DNA of 64,000 nt. Origin: Engraulis encrasicolus. Lineage: Eukaryota > Chordata > Actinopteri > Clupeiformes > Engraulidae. Made by a program: the position numbers and the translations under genes. Below are positions 60,410 to 64,000 of this stretch, piece by piece; the stretch's first letter is position 1, and the number at the start of each line of letters is the position of its first letter. Location of the stretch: positions 150,001 to 214,000 of the forward strand of contig NC_085858.1 of NCBI RefSeq assembly GCF_034702125.1, given 5' to 3'. The notes below the pieces were generated by a model, which saw nothing but the letters and a program-made list of their open reading frames with translations, ran no database searches and was not told where the DNA came from.

Positions 60410-62825
60410 ATGTCTGGGCAAACGAAGTGTGAAAATGAAGATGGTTTGATCTTGGTTGGTATATCGTGGATCTCTAAAGCAGAAGGTAGTCATATTAGCA
60501 ATGTGATCAAAACCTATGAGGGGTGCGATCTGAAGCAAGTGACTGCAGTTCTAAAGCAGTAAGTAATACTTTTCTGAATATTTGGCAATTGTTGTGGAAC
60601 TTGCTTTCTGGTCGATATATGGTGGTTAGGACGATATGGTCCCAAACCTTGAGCTTATTAGCCTAATATTTCTGCACACAACGCACCTTTTCCCAATTTC
60701 AGCCCTGAAATCAAGCCCTTTTAGGCATTTTGAGAAATCGGGATATGGTCAGTTCCATATAGGCCCTACGTGTCAACCAGACAATCGGAAAATAGTGACC
60801 TGTAATTGAAAAGATAAAGAGGTCAAATAACCACTACATAGGCCTATGTATATTTCAGTAAATGGTAGGCTACCTAGTAACTTATTGATGTGTCACCTTA
60901 ATTAGGACAGAGTAGTGTGTGAGAGATGCGAAGGTTTGGGAAATGATAGAACAGATTGGAACCTTGCTCGCCATGGTCAGGTCAGGTGCAAACTTCACCA
61001 TGAAGTCCCACCATTAAGATTCCAGCCAAGGCTCCCCTTGGGTCGTGCCACACTCTTGTTCTGTGCATCCGTGCCTGGAGGCACTAAATCCCACCCAATT
61101 TGAACAAAATTCTATTGATTTCCATGCCCATAACAAGAAAATTCCACCAATGCCGCACATGGTCATCCTATAAGCAGCCCAGAGCCGCCAAATGCTGATT
61201 AGATGGAATTCGAGTTTGTCAGGTAGAAAAGACCAGCTTACTAGCTACTTTGACCCATTAGTGTGTGTTTGGGCAGTAAGCTTAAGACTAACATCTAGCA
61301 ATTTTGGCTGGGGGTGAAAAAAGTTAATCAAGAGCCCTGCCCCCTACTAGTCATCTAATCTCTGTTCTTTCATAGGCATGAGCCTGTACAGCTGGAGCAA
61401 CAGGGTGATGTACCGTGTGTCGTTACCCTCCAGTGTGCTGCTGCTGACCCTCGCAGTGTCATCACTTGGCTCCTGGTGGTGAGTGAAGCTCGCACCATTG
61501 AGGTTTACTCCGCATCCGGTGACTACTGCGGCACCTCTCGCGGAGAAGAAGACCCCAGACTCAGGTATCAAGTTCAAGTTTCAAGTTTTCGAGTTAAGCC
61601 ATGTCAAGAGTATAAAAATACAGTTGCTCAGAATGTACTATGGTTTGCTCACACATTCAACGTTACAAATAGAAAACCAAGAAACTGCAGTAAAACCAAG
61701 GGGGAACATTAATAAAAAAACAGAGAATGGCACATACAAAAATGAAAAATGTGGTGGAAACGTGGAAAATGCATTGGTTGTACAGGAAACGGTCACATTA
61801 GGTGCAAAGTAAGCAAGAGAGGTAGGAAGGCCGGTAGTGGAGTAACTATAAAGTGTTAGTGCTGCTGCATATTCAAGTGGTGAATGGCTCGTGGGTAGGT
61901 ACTGTCCCTAAAGCGTGTGGTATTGCATGGGATGCTGTGGTACCTTCTCCCTAATGGTAGGAGCGTGAATAGGTGGTGTGCTGGATGTGTAGGGTCAGAG
62001 GTGATGATCTTGGCTTTCCTGGCAATTCTGGTGATGTAATGTGAGGCTAAAGTGTATGAAGGGTATGTTGTCTTCAGTAGTCTACTCAGTGGTTCTTAAA
62101 CCCACAAAAACAGCTAGATGAGTCTGGCGACCCCATTTTTCCAAAACCTTTTGAGAACCTTTTACTAGTAATTGTCAATCAAGCTAAACAAATAACTTGT
62201 GCTGATCACCATTTACACAACAGTAGATCGAAAGTTAATCCATTTGATTAATCTTTAATGCATAACATTAGTTCGCCCTGTGGGAGGGGGTAGGCGTGAT
62301 CCAGCGTGTGCATCCTCTGTCCAATCGAAATGCTTTCTGATCCCCAGATGCTTATTTGGAATTAGTTGAAAGTGTCATGTAAACTCGACAGAAATAACTT
62401 AAATTCCGAACTGTGTCATTTTGAATTATTGATTTCAAATTAAAAACATAATGTATACGTAGCCACTGTGTAACTGCCAGGTGTAATTAAAAGTGAGTAA
62501 AAACGTTGTTGCAAAATGACGTGAGTACCATTTTTTTGAAAATTACTGTTTAGACAGCTTATCATCTATATGTGAATTCTTGTCATTCCAATATATTTAT
62601 AACAACATTTCTGCAGTGCAATGTCCTATACAAAAATGTCAATTGCCCAAAATGGATGCCTCATTTTTCAACAAAGGTCTTCAAGTGTTTGCTTGGCGAT
62701 CTACCTTAACAGCTGAGCTACAGATGACGTTTTTTTTTTCATCTCACAGTGCCTCAGGCAGCGGCAGACCTTTCTACCAAAAATATTTGAAGTTGCAGTG
62801 CCCCACCACGTCTTGTGAAGTGAAA
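60410..62825 (+). CDS. paat: PAAT (C10orf88 homologue), first three coding exons, partial at 3' end
   Basis: Exons 60410-60558, 61376-61564 and 62750-62825 join in phase (2, 2, 0) with GT-AG introns. The start is GCCATGTCTGGG. The protein begins MSGQTKCENEDGLILVGISW. It matches vertebrate PAAT best at ARTIEVYSASGDYCGTSRGE (human has RNMEVYLGEEYCGTSRG) and at YQKYLKLQCPTTSCEVK (human YKKNLKLESSTHACKIK). PAAT is described as an ATPase associated with the mitochondrial ABC transporters ABCB7, ABCB8 and ABCB10. The N terminus is shorter than in human. The remaining exons lie right of the window. Confidence 0.8.
60559..61375 (+). other. PAAT intron 1
   Basis: I see no exon or clear repeat here. 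A short stretch near 60940-61090 resembles degraded coding or transposon sequence but is not recognisable. Confidence 0.4.
61565..62749 (+). other. PAAT intron 2
   Basis: AT-rich, with an hAT-like end CAGTGGTTCTTAAAC at 62088-62102. The open frames at 61476-61812 run out of exon 2 and are not coding beyond 61564. Confidence 0.5.
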
Positions 62826-63699
62826 GTAAGTTCAAGATTCTGAACATAGTTTCCATACTACATAAATATTTTTTTCCTCATAAACAATGTTTTTTTCTTG
62901 TGTTTTTTTTTTGGATCATGCTATATCAGCATTCTTCTGCATTTAACTTTCGGCCGCACTGCATGTAGGCTTTTTGGTCTCAGATGATCCGCCTTTGGTG
63001 TGAGAGAATCAACCATATTGTTATTTTTCATTCGGAATGCTGTGGGCAGTCTGGCAGGGCCGCTGACAGGTTCGACTGGGCCCAAAGTCATCTGATAGGG
63101 CCCCAAAATCCAGTACAAACAATATATTGATGACCTAATTCTGGGCCCCCTGTCTCCCTTAGTCAGGACAAGTGACCCCTTTGTCCCCCCGTGTCGGCTT
63201 CCCTGACTCTCGTACAAATTTCAACTGATTTAATGTGACCCGAATTTTGCTGAAGAAAAATGTGATTTTATTACAATATTCTAATGATGCGAATTCCCCA
63301 ATTCATGGGTTTTTTGAGCTGGAAGACCAAAATATGTAAAAATAAAGAATTGAATGATTGGAATAGTTTAAAAAAACTGGGCCATTAATCTATAATCCAT
63401 GACAGTTTAACATTATTGATGGAATTATGGAAATAAATCAACATTTTCACGCTATTCTAATAAAGTGGCCTGGAGCTGTATAATCCCCAAAACGCGATCC
63501 TTCCAATCCCCGCCATCATTCCCACCCCTCCCGTCCACCTATTTATAAACTTATACATTAAAAATGCCTTAGAAGCATCAATAAACTCCAGAAATATTAT
63601 AGAGCCGTGCAGTAGAACTCAACAGTTTATTTTAAGGTATATATGTATTCAAATTATTTAAATGAAATCTTGTAATATTTCTGATATATATACATAATA

Positions 63700-63781
<82 letters not shown>

Positions 63782-64000
63782 CAAATCCATCCACCCAGTC
63801 AGAAGTTATGGGCCAAACAAAAATTCGTCCATCTTGAATTCAGTCCTCTTGAAAGTGTTGTCCTCCAAAATCGAATCAGTTTATGAACCTACCCTAGGGC
63901 ATTAACACACCAAATGTGGCACTTTTTTTAATTGAATGTAGTCAGGACAGCCCAACTGTAAATACTGTAAATAATGCAATGGAACAGATTTTGTCACTTT
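62826..64000 (+). other. PAAT intron 3, partial
   Basis: Non-coding as far as visible. It contains a TA microsatellite at about 63709-63777 and unrecognised AT-rich sequence. Confidence 0.5.
63709..63777. repeat. TA microsatellite
   Basis: About 34 uninterrupted TA units preceded by shorter TA/AT runs. Confidence 0.95.

Overview
This is vertebrate nuclear DNA, almost certainly from a ray-finned fish. It holds two host genes with short exons and long introns. Long CA/GT arrays, tRNA-derived SINEs and dense fish-type DNA transposons fill most of the rest. The exact species cannot be read from the sequence.

Region 1 (1-29345): the 3' two thirds of FLII (flightless I, a leucine-rich-repeat plus gelsolin-repeat actin regulator) on the + strand. 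Twenty coding exons (703 to 28068) with consistent splice phases encode the last 897 residues, followed by a 1.3 kb 3'UTR with an AATAAA signal at 29320. The LRR half lies left of the window. The introns hold a Tc1-type pseudo-element, an L2-like LINE tail, several hAT-like elements with 8-bp target duplications, many TTAA-flanked short elements, three SINEs, a 1.08 kb near-perfect palindrome and a 54-bp perfect hairpin.

Region 2 (29346-59943): intergenic nested transposons. The outermost unit (31164-59943) has about 580-bp terminal inverted repeats and TA flanks, and carries a broken gene of a transposon-associated, possibly PIN/FEN-like nuclease family. A BEL/Pao LTR retrotransposon (about 34430-49754, minus strand) sits inside that gene. 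Its left LTR is interrupted by a 9.0 kb element (35611-44623, target duplication CACCAGCA) that carries an undescribed seven-exon gene on the minus strand. Separately, the right inverted repeat of the outer unit is interrupted by a 7.9 kb element (51958-59856, TA duplication). That element encodes a THAP-DDE transposase (minus) and a SWIM plus YqaJ-type nuclease (plus), which fits the ISL2EU group.

Region 3 (59944-64000): the 5' part of a second host gene on the + strand, recognised as PAAT (the C10orf88 homologue, an ATPase associated with mitochondrial ABC transporters), with three coding exons in the window.

Most noteworthy: the THAP-DDE / SWIM-YqaJ two-gene transposon, the spliced gene carried by the 9 kb element, and FLII exon 4, which is hemmed in by transposons on both sides. 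One of these has an 8-bp target duplication that is exactly the exon 4 splice donor. FLII exon 13 also has a duplicated acceptor.
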